DNA of 64,000 bases, from positions 4,358,961 to 4,422,960 of the forward strand of contig NZ_RDBK01000043.1 in the NCBI RefSeq assembly GCF_008042275.1, given 5' to 3'. Made by a program: the position numbers and the translations under genes. Every line of letters begins with the position of its first letter. Position 1 is the stretch's first letter. The notes below the pieces were generated by a model. It was not told the origin of the DNA and made no database searches. It worked only from the letters and a program-made list of their open reading frames with translations. Positions 33,080 through 41,848 of this stretch are shown piece by piece. This DNA comes from Streptomyces sp. OR43 (GTDB taxonomy: Bacteria > Actinomycetota > Actinomycetes > Streptomycetales > Streptomycetaceae).

Positions 33080-33284
33080 CCACCGTGCTGCCGCTCGGCC
33101 CACGCGGGAGTGCCCGATGACCACCACGCCGCCGCTCGGCCCACGCGGGAGTGCCCGATGACCACCACGCCGCCGCTCGGCCCACGCGGGAGTGCCCGAT
33201 GACCACCACGCCGCCGCTCGGCCCACGCGGGAGTGCCCGATGACCACCACGCCGCCGCTCAGCTCACCCGGGAGTGCCCGATGA
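33065..33284 (+). repeat. 41-bp tandem array carrying five coupled micro-ORFs
   Basis: The unit GGGAG-TGCCCG-ATGACC... repeats exactly every 41 bp, with ATGA at 33076, 33117, 33158, 33199, 33240 and 33281. The first is the permease stop, the last is the ATPase start. Each intermediate ATG opens a 14-codon frame (MTTVLPLGPRGSAR, then three times MTTTPPLGPRGSAR, then MTTTPPLSSPGSAR) that stops on the next ATGA, and each carries GGGAG six bases before the next ATG. Since 41 is not a multiple of three, the frame changes at every step. Five extra units equal 205 bp. Confidence 0.9.
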
Positions 33285-33961
33285 CCCTCACCCTCACCGA
33301 CGTCACGCTCACCTACCCGGACGGCGACGGCCGCCTCACCGCCCTGGACCGTGTCGCCCTCGACGTGCCCGCGGGCACCCTGACCGCCGTCGTGGGCCCC
33401 TCGGGCTCCGGCAAGTCGAGTCTGCTCGCCGTGGCGGCCACCCTGGTCACGCCGGACGAGGGCGCCGTCGTCGTCGCCGGTACGGACACGGCCGGGCTCG
33501 GCCGCGCGGACAAGGCGGCGCTGCGTCGCGAACGGATCGGCATCGTCTTCCAGCAGCCCAATCTGCTGCCGTCGCTGACCGCCGCCGAACAGCTCCAGGT
33601 CATGACCCACCTGTCGGGCGGCGCGGCGCGGACCGCCCGGGCCCGGGCCCTGGAGCTCCTGGACGCGGTCGGTCTCGCCGACAAGGCGGACCGCAGGCCC
33701 CACCAGCTCTCGGGCGGTCAGCGCCAGCGGATCAACATCGCACGGGCCCTGATGAACGACCCGGCGGTCCTGCTCGTCGACGAACCGACCAGCGCCCTGG
33801 ACCACGAACGGGGAGCGGCGGTGCTCGATCTCCTCGTCTCGCTGACCCGGCAGCGGTCCACGGCGACCGTCATGGTCACGCACGACCGGACCCATCTGGG
33901 CCGGATGGATCTGACGGTCACGATGGAGGACGGCAGGCTGACCGCCCCGGCCCTGGCCTGA
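33281..33961 (+). CDS. ABC exporter ATPase, MacB/LolD type
   Basis: A 226-residue nucleotide-binding protein. Walker A GPSGSGKSS (about 38-46), Q-loop GIVFQQPNLLP near 88, signature LSGGQRQRINIARAL near 145, Walker B VLLVDEPTSALD near 165, switch His in MVTHDRTHLG near 204. It drives the FtsX-type permease encoded upstream. The start MTLTLTDVTLTYPDG at 33281 is set by the array; a GTG at 33233 could add 16 residues but comes from inside the repeat. A terminator follows at 33987-34018. Confidence 0.95.
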   Translation: MTLTLTDVTLTYPDGDGRLTALDRVALDVPAGTLTAVVGPSGSGKSSLLAVAATLVTPDEGAVVVAGTDTAGLGRADKAALRRERIGIVFQQPNLLPSLTAAEQLQVMTHLSGGAARTARARALELLDAVGLADKADRRPHQLSGGQRQRINIARALMNDPAVLLVDEPTSALDHERGAAVLDLLVSLTRQRSTATVMVTHDRTHLGRMDLTVTMEDGRLTAPALA

Positions 33962-33986
33962 CCGCCCCGAAGGCGGATACTGCGAA

Positions 33987-34018
33987 GGGCGGCCGGAGCC
34001 CGAAGGCTCCGGCCGCCC
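33987..34018. terminator. Bidirectional hairpin between ATPase and IclR genes
   Basis: GGGCGGCCGGAGCC (33987-34000), loop CGAA, exact complement 34005-34018, followed on the plus strand by CTT. Convergent genes on both sides. Confidence 0.85.
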
Positions 34019-34028
34019 CTTCTCGGTC

Positions 34029-34829
34029 TCAGCCGGCCGACCCGCTGCTGGCCAGCGCCTCGGACAGTTCCTTCGCGGCCTGCTGGAGGATCGGCACGAT
34101 GCGCTCCGTGGCCGCCTCGGTCACCCGGCCCGCCGGTCCGGAGATCGAGATCGCCGCGGAGGTGGGGGAGTTGGGGACCGGGACCGCCAGGCAGCGGACC
34201 CCTATCTCCTGCTCGTTGTCGTCCACCGCGTAGCCCACCCGGCGGACCTGCTCCAGGGCGTCCAGGAAGCCGTCCGGGCTGGTGATCGTCTTCTCGGTGG
34301 CGGCCGGCATCCCGGTCCGCGCGAGCAGGGCCCGGACCTCGTCCGGCGGGGTGTGCGCCAGCAGCGCCTTGCCCACTCCGGTCGAGTGCGGCAGCACCCG
34401 GCGGCCCACCTCGGTGAACATCCGCATCGAGTGCTTGGACGGCACCTGCGCCACGTACACGATCTCGTCGCCGTCGAGCAGCGCCATGTTGGCCGTCTCG
34501 CCGGTCTCCTCGACCAGCCGGGCCAGATACGGGCGGGCCCAGGTGCCGAGCAGCCGCGCGGCGGACTCGCCGAGCCGGATCAGCCGAGGGCCGAGCGCAT
34601 AGCGCCGGTTGGGCTGCTGGCGTACGTAACCGCACACCACGAGCGTGCGCATCAGCCGGTGAATGGTCGGCAGCGGAAGCCCGCTGCTCGCGGAGAGCTC
34701 GCTCAGGCCGACCTCGCCCCCCGCGTCGGCCATCCGCTCCAGCAGATCGAAGGCGCGCTCAAGGGACTGCACACCACCGCTGGAACCGGCGGACTTGGAG
34801 TCGGAAGTGCTGGCGTGGGACGGCGGCAC
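34029..34829 (-). CDS. allR: IclR-family regulator, probable AllR
   Basis: A 266-residue IclR-type repressor: winged helix about 20-80 (GLSELSASSGLPLPTIHRLMRTL) and effector domain about 95-265 (LVEETGETANMALLDGDEIV, HSTGVGKALLAH, DNEQEIGVRCLAVPV). In Streptomyces, AllR represses allantoin genes and is released by allantoate-type signals. Here it is divergent from allantoinase and allantoicase, which makes the assignment likely. The start is the GTG at 34829 with AAAGGA upstream; longer frames lack an RBS. Likely targets are the four TTCAAC-N5-GTTGAA sites in the window. Confidence 0.88.
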   Translation of the reverse strand: MPPSHASTSDSKSAGSSGGVQSLERAFDLLERMADAGGEVGLSELSASSGLPLPTIHRLMRTLVVCGYVRQQPNRRYALGPRLIRLGESAARLLGTWARPYLARLVEETGETANMALLDGDEIVYVAQVPSKHSMRMFTEVGRRVLPHSTGVGKALLAHTPPDEVRALLARTGMPAATEKTITSPDGFLDALEQVRRVGYAVDDNEQEIGVRCLAVPVPNSPTSAAISISGPAGRVTEAATERIVPILQQAAKELSEALASSGSAG

Positions 34830-35155
34830 GTCAACGGTCCTTTCGAAGCGGAAGAGCAAGGCAGCAGCCTACCGGGCGCTTCCCGATCGGCCCACTGTCG
34901 CAGGGGCACCGTCCTGGCCGGTCAGGGCTCGTTTGTCCCGGTGTCCGGGGCCGGCCCGACGGTTCGTGCGGTGCCACGTATGGCCCATTCTACATTCCGC
35001 ACTCCGAAATATGACTTTTACTTTGTGGAAATCTCCAGTCCGCGCCGCGCATGGTCGGCTGAGCGGTCCGAGGAGAGGATGGGGTCTTGACGGGTCGCAT
35101 TCCCGAGTGAAGACTCCTTCAACAGTTCGTTGAATTCATGAAGTGGGGAGCACGG
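34830..35155. promoter_or_regulatory. Divergent promoter region allR-allB
   Basis: A 326-bp intergenic region, AT-richer around 34985-35040 (for example ATTCTACATT and GAAATATGACTTTTACTTTG), where both promoters probably lie. The AllR-type operator is at 35118-35134. No small gene was recognised. Confidence 0.5.
35118..35134 (+). promoter_or_regulatory. AllR-type operator upstream of allantoinase
   Basis: TTCAACAGTTCGTTGAA: a perfect palindrome with six-base arms and a five-base centre, and the best match in the window. It ends 21 bp before the allB GTG and would block initiation. Confidence 0.75.
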
Positions 35156-36499
35156 GTGTCCGGTACGGACGTGAAGCTGGTTCTGCGCTCGACGCGCGTC
35201 GTCACCCCCGGGGGCACCCGGCCCGCCGCGGTCCACGTCGCGGGCGGGACGATCGACGCCGTCCTGCCCTACGACGCCGAGGTGCCGGAGGGGGCCCGGG
35301 TGGAGGACTTCGGCGACGACGTCCTGCTGCCCGGACTCGTGGACACGCACGTCCATGTGAACGACCCCGGCCGCACCGAGTGGGAAGGGTTCTACACCGC
35401 CACCCGCGCCGCCGCGGCCGGCGGGATCACCACGCTGCTCGACATGCCGCTCAACTCGCTCCCGCCGACCACCACCGTCGAGCACCTGCGCGTCAAGCAG
35501 AAGGTGGCGGCCCCCAAGGTGCATGTCGACACCGGCTTCTGGGGCGGCGCCATCCCCACCAACGTCAAGGATCTGCGCCCGCTGTACGAGGCCGGGGTCT
35601 TCGGCTTCAAGTGCTTCCTCTCGCCCTCCGGCGTCGAGGAGTTCCCCGAACTCGACCAGGAGCAGCTGGCCCGGTCGATGGCCGAGATCGCGGGCTTCGG
35701 CGGCCTCCTGATCGTGCACGCCGAGGACCCGCACCACCTGGCGGCCGCGCCCCAGCGCAGCGGTCCCGCCTACGCCGACTTCCTCGCCTCCCGGCCGCGC
35801 GACGCCGAGAACACCGCGATCGAAGGGCTCATCGCCCACGCGAAGCGGCTGAACGCACGCGTCCACATCCTGCACCTGTCCTCCAGCGACGCCCTGCCGC
35901 TGATCGCCGCCGCCAAGCGCGAGGGCGTCCGCGTCACCGTCGAGTCCTGCCCGCACTTCCTCACCCTCACCGCCGAGGAAGTCCCGGACGGGGCCACCGA
36001 GTTCAAGTGCTGCCCGCCCATCCGCGAGGCCGCCAACCAGGACGCGCTGTGGCAGGGACTCGCCGACGGCACCATCGACTGCATCGTCTCCGACCACTCG
36101 CCCTGCACCACGGACCTCAAGACGCCGGACTTCGCCTCGGCCTGGGGCGGCATCTCGTCCCTCCAGCTCGGCCTGCCCGCCATCTGGACCGAGGCCCGCA
36201 GGCGCGGCCACTCGCTCGACGATGTCGCCCGCTGGATGTCGGCCGCCCCCGCCGAGCTGGCCGGCCTGACCGCCAAGGGTGCGATCGAGGCCGGCCGCGA
36301 CGCCGACTTCGCGGTCCTCGCGCCCGACGCCACCTTCACCGTCGACCCGGCCGAGCTCCTCCACCGCAACCAGGTCACCGCATACGCCGGCCGGACCCTG
36401 CACGGCGTCGTGCGCTCGACCTGGCTGCGCGGCGTACGCATCGCCGCCGAAGGCACCCTCGCCGAACCCACCGGCCGACTCCGGACAAGGAACAACTGA
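35156..36499 (+). CDS. allB: Allantoinase
   Basis: A 447-residue zinc amidohydrolase that opens allantoin to allantoate. Seen: the metal motif [17 protein letters not shown] (about 63-79), carboxylated Lys in [12 protein letters not shown] near 150, metal His in [11 protein letters not shown] near 186 and [10 protein letters not shown] near 240, and the metal Asp in [10 protein letters not shown] near 314. The GTG at 35156 has GGGGAG five bases before it and is preferred over the ATG at 35138, which would lie inside the operator flank. The allantoicase gene follows after two bases. Confidence 0.96.
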   Translation: MSGTDVKLVLRSTRVVTPGGTRPAAVHVAGGTIDAVLPYDAEVPEGARVEDFGDDVLLPGLVDTHVHVNDPGRTEWEGFYTATRAAAAGGITTLLDMPLNSLPPTTTVEHLRVKQKVAAPKVHVDTGFWGGAIPTNVKDLRPLYEAGVFGFKCFLSPSGVEEFPELDQEQLARSMAEIAGFGGLLIVHAEDPHHLAAAPQRSGPAYADFLASRPRDAENTAIEGLIAHAKRLNARVHILHLSSSDALPLIAAAKREGVRVTVESCPHFLTLTAEEVPDGATEFKCCPPIREAANQDALWQGLADGTIDCIVSDHSPCTTDLKTPDFASAWGGISSLQLGLPAIWTEARRRGHSLDDVARWMSAAPAELAGLTAKGAIEAGRDADFAVLAPDATFTVDPAELLHRNQVTAYAGRTLHGVVRSTWLRGVRIAAEGTLAEPTGRLRTRNN

Positions 36500-36501
36500 C
36501 C

Positions 36502-37617
36502 ATGACGGCGACACCGCACTTCACCGGCGACGCGAACCCGTACGGCGGCGGCGACCCCTACGCCGACTACCGCACCGCCGACTTCCCCTTCACCCACCTC
36601 GTCGACCTCGCCGACCGGCGGCTCGGCGCGGGCGTGATCGCCGCCAACGACGAGTTCTTCGCGGAGCGCGAGAACCTTCTGAAGCCGGAGCCCGCCCACT
36701 TCGACCCCGAGCACTTCGGGCACAAGGGCAAGATCATGGACGGCTGGGAGACCCGCCGCCGCCGTGGCGTGAGCGCCGCACAGCCCCACCCGGCGGACGA
36801 GGACCACGACTGGGCACTGGTCCGCCTGGGCGCGCCCGGTGTCGTGCGCGGCATCGTCGTCGACACCGCCCACTTCCGCGGCAACTACCCGCAGGCGGTC
36901 TCCGTCGAAGGCGTCTCGCTGCCGGGCTCGCCGTCCCCCGAGGACCTCCTCGCCCCCGACGTGAAGTGGACGACGCTCGTCCCCCGTACGGCAGTCGGCG
37001 GCCACGCGGCCAACGGCTTCGCCGTCGAAGCGGAGCGGCGCTTCACCCACCTGCGGGTCAGCCAGCACCCCGACGGGGGCATAGCGAGGCTCCGGGTGTA
37101 CGGCGAAGTCGCCCCGGACCCGGCCTGGCTGACGGCGCTCGGTACCTTCGACCTCGTCGCGCTGGAGAACGGCGGCCGGGTCGAGGACGCGTCCGACCGC
37201 TTCTACTCTCCGGCGACGAACACCATCCAGCCCGGCCGCTCCCGCAAGATGGACGACGGCTGGGAGACCCGGCGCCGGCGCGACCGGGGCAACGACTGGA
37301 TCCACTACCACCTCGTCGAGGAGGCGGATATCCGTGCCGTCGAGATCGACACCGCGTACCTGAAGGGCAACTCGGCCGGCTGGGCCGGCCTTTCGGCCCG
37401 GGCCACGGGCGGCGGCGACTGGACCGAGGTGCTGCCCAGGACCCGGTTGCAACCGGACACCAACCACCGCTTCGTCCTGCCGGAGGCCGTACGGGCCGCA
37501 GAGGTCCGCATCGACATCTATCCGGACGGCGGCATCTCGCGGCTGCGCCTCTTCGGCTCACTGACCGCGCCGGGCGCCGCACGGCTGACGGCCCGCCACG
37601 TCGCACTGGGTGGCTGA
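36502..37617 (+). CDS. alc: Allantoicase
   Basis: A 371-residue allantoicase that splits allantoate into ureidoglycolate and urea. It shows the two internal repeats of the family, GKIMDGWETRRRR in the first half (about 79-91) and RKMDDGWETRRRR in the second, with paired AHFRGNYPQAVSVEG and AYLKGNSAGWAGLSA and two PDGGI-RLR stretches. It follows allB immediately and shares its operator. No ureidoglycolate lyase gene was found in the window, so the next step is encoded elsewhere. Confidence 0.96.
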   Translation: MTATPHFTGDANPYGGGDPYADYRTADFPFTHLVDLADRRLGAGVIAANDEFFAERENLLKPEPAHFDPEHFGHKGKIMDGWETRRRRGVSAAQPHPADEDHDWALVRLGAPGVVRGIVVDTAHFRGNYPQAVSVEGVSLPGSPSPEDLLAPDVKWTTLVPRTAVGGHAANGFAVEAERRFTHLRVSQHPDGGIARLRVYGEVAPDPAWLTALGTFDLVALENGGRVEDASDRFYSPATNTIQPGRSRKMDDGWETRRRRDRGNDWIHYHLVEEADIRAVEIDTAYLKGNSAGWAGLSARATGGGDWTEVLPRTRLQPDTNHRFVLPEAVRAAEVRIDIYPDGGISRLRLFGSLTAPGAARLTARHVALGG

Positions 37618-37708
37618 ACCGGCCCGGCCGGGAGCTGTCCGTATTCGGGCGATACCGTAGGGATGCGGGAGCCTGCCCTGGCTCCCGCACACCCCCACAG
37701 GAGTCGCC

Positions 37709-38035
37709 ATGATCTTCATCGCCGTCAAGTTCACCGTGCGCACCGCCGAGCGCGACAACTGGCTGCCGGCCGTCGAGGACTTCACCCTCGCCACCCGGCA
37801 GGAGCCCGGCAACGTGTTCTTCGACTGGTCCCACAGCGTCGAGAACCCGGACCAGTTCGTGCTGCTGGAGGCGTTCGCGTCCCCGGAGGCCGGCGCGGCC
37901 CACGTGCAGTCGGCGCACTTCGCCGCGGCGATGGACACGATGGCGGACCTGGTGGCCGAGGTGCCCGAGATCATCAACGTCGAGGTGCCGGGCGAGGGCT
38001 GGTCGCGCATGGCGGAGGTGCAGCCGCGGTCGTAG
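37709..38035 (+). CDS. Putative antibiotic/quinol monooxygenase (ABM domain)
   Basis: A 108-residue dimeric ferredoxin-like ABM protein. Seen: IFIAVKFTVRTAERDNWLPA, TRQEPGNVFFDWSHSVENPD and FVLLEAFASPEAGAAHVQS. Relatives oxidise quinols or aromatic polyketides without cofactors, or detoxify electrophiles. CAGGAG lies eight bases before ATG. It stands alone after the allantoicase gene; the role is unknown. Confidence 0.85.
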   Translation: MIFIAVKFTVRTAERDNWLPAVEDFTLATRQEPGNVFFDWSHSVENPDQFVLLEAFASPEAGAAHVQSAHFAAAMDTMADLVAEVPEIINVEVPGEGWSRMAEVQPRS

Positions 38036-38062
38036 CGTGAACCGCCGGCGCGCAGCCCCGGC

Positions 38063-38893
38063 TCAGAACTCCTCGTGGACCTCGGGGTCGCCGCCGAACC
38101 GCTCCTGCGGGCCGGCCGCGATACGCGCCAGCTCGTCCGGCGCCAGTTCGAACCCGAACAGATCGAGGTTCTCGCGCTGACGGCCCGGATCGGCCGACTT
38201 CGGGATCGGGACGGCGCCCAGTTGGGTGTGCCAGCGCAGCACGGCCTGGCCGGGCGTCACGCCGTGCGCCTCGGCTGCGGCGACGACCGCCGGGTCCGCC
38301 AGCAGATCACGGCCGCGGCCCAGCGGGCTCCAGCTCTCCGTCACGATGCCCTTGGCGGCGTGCACGGCCCGCAGTTCCTCCTGCGGCAGCCGTGGATGCA
38401 TCTCGATCTGGTTGACGGCGGGCAGCACGCCCGTCTCCTCCTCCAGCCGCGCCAACTGGTTCGCGGTGAAGTTGGAGACCCCGACCGACCGCACGAGCCC
38501 GTCCTCGCGCAGCCGGATCAGCGCCCGCCACGTGTCCACGTACAGATCGACCCGGGGCAGCGGCCAGTGGATGAGATACAGGTCCACATAGTCCAGGCCC
38601 AGGTTGCGGCGGGACTCCTCGAACGAGGCGAGGGTCTTCTCGTACCCGTGGTGCCGGCCCGGCACCTTGGTGGTGACGAAGACGTCCTCGCGCGGTAGGC
38701 CGCTGCGGGCGATCCCGCGCCCCGTGCCGGTCTCGTTGCCGTAGTTCAGCGCGGTGTCGACGAGCCGGTAGCCGCGCTCCAGCGCCCCGGCGACCGCTTC
38801 CTCGGCCGCGTCGTCGTCCAGGGGCCAGGTGCCGAGTCCGACCGCGGGGATCGTGCGGCCGTCGTTGAGGGTGTGCGCCGGGGTCGCGGGCAT
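38063..38893 (-). CDS. Aldo/keto reductase
   Basis: A 276-residue NADPH-dependent aldo/keto reductase with the family tetrad: Asp in YRLVDTALNYGNE (about 46) with Tyr51, Lys in VFVTTKVPG (about 76), and His in LYLIHWPLP (about 108). The cofactor-binding end IPKSADPGRQRENLDLFGFEL is near 230. It resembles 2,5-diketo-gluconate reductase-type enzymes; the physiological substrate is unknown. Start ATG with GAAGGGA upstream. Confidence 0.94.
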   Translation of the reverse strand: MPATPAHTLNDGRTIPAVGLGTWPLDDDAAEEAVAGALERGYRLVDTALNYGNETGTGRGIARSGLPREDVFVTTKVPGRHHGYEKTLASFEESRRNLGLDYVDLYLIHWPLPRVDLYVDTWRALIRLREDGLVRSVGVSNFTANQLARLEEETGVLPAVNQIEMHPRLPQEELRAVHAAKGIVTESWSPLGRGRDLLADPAVVAAAEAHGVTPGQAVLRWHTQLGAVPIPKSADPGRQRENLDLFGFELAPDELARIAAGPQERFGGDPEVHEEF

Positions 38894-38929
38894 GGTCGTC
38901 CCTTCTCTGCGGATCACTGCCCGGCCAGC

Positions 38930-39167
38930 CTAGGACGGTCCGCCCGGCCCCGCCTCGCGGTGGAGCCGGGCGATGACCTCGTCGACCCGGCCGCGCTCAT
39001 AGCCGCGCCGCACCCAGCTCGAACCCCGCGACCCCGGTGGGCGGGGCGCCGGCGAGAAGCCGGGTGAGGTAGGCCTCGACCTGGTCGCGGTCGTATCCGC
39101 GCCGGGCGATACGGAGTCCGAACCGCTCGTACAGTGGACGGTCGTCCTTCTCGCCCGGCACGGACAC
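38930..39167 (-). pseudogene. Small repeat protein with apparent frameshift
   Basis: The GTG at 39167 has GAGGAGG five bases upstream and starts SVPGEKDDRPLYERFGLRI, then ARRGYDRDQVEAYLTRLL, and in frame ends at 38997 after FELGAARL (56 residues). One base over, the following DNA reads WVRRGYERGRVDEVIARL and ends at 38930. The two RRGY-xxx-VDxxxxRL units are clearly related to each other and to short DivIVA-like motifs in actinobacteria. The second unit being out of frame suggests a one-base change or a sequencing error; alternatively the short form is the product. Function unknown. Confidence 0.55.
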
Positions 39168-39211
39168 GTGGGCCTCCTCAGGGCGCGATCGCTGCCGCCA
39201 CCCTGCCACGC

Positions 39212-39958
39212 TCAGGCCGCGTGGCCACCGTCCACGGCCAATTCCGCACCGGTGACGAACGCCGCCTCGTCACTGGCCAAGTAGGCGATCATCGCGGCCA
39301 CTTCGCCGGTCGTGCCGAACCGGTCCAGCGCGTTGGCGGCCCGCTGCCCGGCGGCGAACGGTCCGTCGGCGGGGTTCATGTCGGTGTCGACCGCGCCCGC
39401 CTGCACCAGGTTGACCGTGATGCCGCGCGGACCGAGCTCGCGGGCGAGCGGCTTGGTCAGCCCGGACAGTGCCGACTTGCTCATCGCGTAGAGCGTGCCG
39501 CCGGGGCCGCCCGCGTACCGGCTCAGGGCCGTGCCGACCGAGATGATGCGGCCGCCCTGCTCCAGGACACCGGCCGCCGCCCGGCAGGCCAGGAACACCG
39601 CCCGGACGTTGACCGCGAGGACCCGGTCGACATCGGCGTCGGTGATGCCGTCGATCGGGCCGAGGACCCCGATGCCCGCGTTGTTGACGAGGATGTCGAG
39701 CCGCCCGAAGGTCTCCGCCGCCCGGTGCACCGCCCCGGGGACGGCCTCCGGGTCGGCCGAGTCCGCACGCAGGGCCACGGCGCGACGGCCGACCGCCTCG
39801 ATCTTCCGTACGACCTCGTGGGCGGCCTCCTCGTCCCGTACGTAGGTCAGCGCCACATCGGCGCCGTCCTGGGCGAGCCGCAGGGCGGTCGCGGCGCCGA
39901 TGCCGCGGCTGCCGCCGGTCACGAGCGCGGTGCGGTTCGTGCTGACGTCGCTGTTCAT
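39212..39958 (-). CDS. Short-chain dehydrogenase/reductase
   Basis: A 248-residue classical SDR. Seen: TGGSRGIG cofactor motif at about 14-21, NNAG near 90, catalytic Ser in ISVGTALSR near 142 and YAMSK near 155, and LAVDGGHAA at the C-terminus. It resembles 3-oxoacyl reductase-like enzymes that reduce small carbonyl compounds. Start ATG at 39958, with an AGGAACC-type site upstream. The substrate is unknown. It is divergent from the DHFR-like gene. Confidence 0.93.
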   Translation of the reverse strand: MNSDVSTNRTALVTGGSRGIGAATALRLAQDGADVALTYVRDEEAAHEVVRKIEAVGRRAVALRADSADPEAVPGAVHRAAETFGRLDILVNNAGIGVLGPIDGITDADVDRVLAVNVRAVFLACRAAAGVLEQGGRIISVGTALSRYAGGPGGTLYAMSKSALSGLTKPLARELGPRGITVNLVQAGAVDTDMNPADGPFAAGQRAANALDRFGTTGEVAAMIAYLASDEAAFVTGAELAVDGGHAA

Positions 39959-40143
39959 GAGGGTTCCTGTTCCTTCGCCGGTCGTGCTGACAGGAACAAG
40001 GAAAGTCCTTTCGCGCACCGGAGACCGGCGGGAAACGGACGCCCACTCCGGTACGGCGGCGTCCGCCGCCGATGAGTTTCGGCCGTCGCCGCGGTCGGAA
40101 CAGATGGAAGCGCGAACGGCGGATCTCCCGGAGGAGCACGACC

Positions 40144-40767
40144 ATGGCACAGCTGACGTTGACCACCTTCGTGACCCTCGACGGCGTCATGCAGGCGCCC
40201 GGCGCCCCCGACGAGGACACGAGCGACGGATTCGAGTACGGCGGCTGGGTCGCGCCGTTCCTGGACGAGGGCATGGGGCAGTTCATGACCGAGGTGTTCG
40301 ACCGCGCGGCGGCGTTCGTGCTGGGCCGGCACACGTACGACATCTTCGCGGCGTACTGGCCGGGCGTCACCGACCCCGGCGACCCGATCGCCTCCCGTCT
40401 CAACGCCCTGCCCAAGTACGTCGTCTCGACCACTCTGGAGCAGGCGGACTGGCAGAACAGCACGGTGATCTCCGCCGGTGTCCCGGAGGAGATCGCCCGG
40501 ATCAAGGACCGCACGGAAGGCGGCGAACTGCAGATCCACGGCAGCGGCCTGCTCGCCCGGTCCCTGATGGCACACGACCTGATCGACGCGTACCACCTGC
40601 TGGTGTTCCCGGTCGTGCTCGGCCGCGGGCGGCGGCTGTTCGGGGACGGCGGGCTGCCGACGGCCTTCGGGCTGACCGGCTCCCGGACGACGCCGAGCGG
40701 CATCACGATCCAGACCTACCGTCCCGCGGGACGGGCCGCCTTCGGCTCGGTCCCGGACGGCAGCTGA
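40144..40767 (+). CDS. Dihydrofolate reductase/RibD C-domain-like protein
   Basis: A 207-residue RibD C-terminal-like reductase. Seen: TTFVTLDGVMQAPGAPDEDT, VLGRHTYDIFAAYWPG, KYVVSTTLE and HLLVFPVVLGRGRRLFGDG. Family members of this size are widespread in actinobacteria with unproven substrates. RBS GGAGGAGC precedes the ATG. Divergent from the SDR gene with a 185-bp gap. Confidence 0.9.
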   Translation: MAQLTLTTFVTLDGVMQAPGAPDEDTSDGFEYGGWVAPFLDEGMGQFMTEVFDRAAAFVLGRHTYDIFAAYWPGVTDPGDPIASRLNALPKYVVSTTLEQADWQNSTVISAGVPEEIARIKDRTEGGELQIHGSGLLARSLMAHDLIDAYHLLVFPVVLGRGRRLFGDGGLPTAFGLTGSRTTPSGITIQTYRPAGRAAFGSVPDGS

Positions 40768-40882
40768 GCGATCGGACCGGCAGGGGGCTCGCCTTCGCGG
40801 GAGGGCGCCGGGTAGCGTGATCGTTCCGCGTGCGAGCCAGTGAGGTCTCCACATCCGCCCTGTGGAGAACCAGGAGACCCGG

Positions 40883-41806
40883 GTGTCCTCCGTCGCCGTG
40901 CCCGTCCTCGCCCCGCCGCGCCGTGCGTGGCTGACCGATCTGCCCGTCCTGCTCGTCGCCGTGGTGTGGGGCTCCAGCTATCTGGCCGCCAAGGGCATCA
41001 CCACGGCGCAGACCGTCATCGCCGTCCTCGTACTGCGGTTCGCCGTCGTGCTGCCCGTCCTGGTGATCGCCGGATGGTCCCGGCTGCGGGCGCTGACCGC
41101 CGCCCAGTGGCGGGGCGCGGGGCTGCTGGGCCTCGTGCTCAGCGGGATCTTCCTGGTGGAGACGTACGGCATCGTGCACACCTCGGCGACCAACGCCGGG
41201 CTCATCATCAGCCTCACCATGATCTTCACCCCCCTCGCCGAGGCCGCCGTGACGCGGACCCGGCCGACCGGGGCCTTTCTCGCGGCCGCCGGGCTGTCCG
41301 TCGCCGGAGTGGTCCTCCTGACGCAGGGCGGCGGATTGACCAGCCCCTCGGCGGGCGACCTGCTGATGCTCGTCGCCGCCCTCGCCCGCACCCTGCACGT
41401 GCTCCTGATGGCGCGCATCAAGTCCGTCCGGTCGGCGGACTCGCTGTCCCTCACGACGGTCCAGCTCGGCAGCGCGGTCGCCGTCTTCGCCCTGCTGGCC
41501 GCCGCCCCCGGCTCGGGGGAGTCACCGTGGTCGGTCGCTGCCGGGTTCGGTGCCCGGGAATGGGGCGGGCTGCTGTTCCTGTCGGTCTTCTGCACGCTCT
41601 TCGCGTTCTTCGTGCAGATGTGGTCCGTACGCCGCACCTCGCCGTCCCGGGTCAGCCTGCTGCTCGGTACGGAACCGCTCTGGGCCGCCGCCGTCGGCAT
41701 CGCGATCGGCGGCGAACGCCTCGGCGTCCTCGGGGTCGCGGGCGCGGCGCTCGTGCTGGCCGGAACGGCGTGGGGGCGCCGCAGCGCAGAGCCGGTCACC
41801 TCTTGA
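40883..41806 (+). CDS. EamA-family (DMT) transporter
   Basis: A 307-residue drug/metabolite transporter with ten predicted spans in two EamA repeats: first VLLVAVVWGSSYLAAKGI, second starting with AGDLLMLVAALARTLHV, and the C-terminal RVSLLLGTEPLWAAAVGIAI. Such proteins export amino acids or metabolites. The GTG at 40883 has AGGAGA five to six bases upstream and is preferred to the GTG at 40862. Confidence 0.9.
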   Translation: MSSVAVPVLAPPRRAWLTDLPVLLVAVVWGSSYLAAKGITTAQTVIAVLVLRFAVVLPVLVIAGWSRLRALTAAQWRGAGLLGLVLSGIFLVETYGIVHTSATNAGLIISLTMIFTPLAEAAVTRTRPTGAFLAAAGLSVAGVVLLTQGGGLTSPSAGDLLMLVAALARTLHVLLMARIKSVRSADSLSLTTVQLGSAVAVFALLAAAPGSGESPWSVAAGFGAREWGGLLFLSVFCTLFAFFVQMWSVRRTSPSRVSLLLGTEPLWAAAVGIAIGGERLGVLGVAGAALVLAGTAWGRRSAEPVTS

Positions 41807-41848
41807 CCTTCACCCCCGGTCACTCGTCACTCCTCGGCCTTCACCCGG

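Noticed and set aside
33065-33284. CRISPR array
   Set aside because: The units are directly tandem with no unique spacers and each carries a start and a stop codon; it is a minisatellite.
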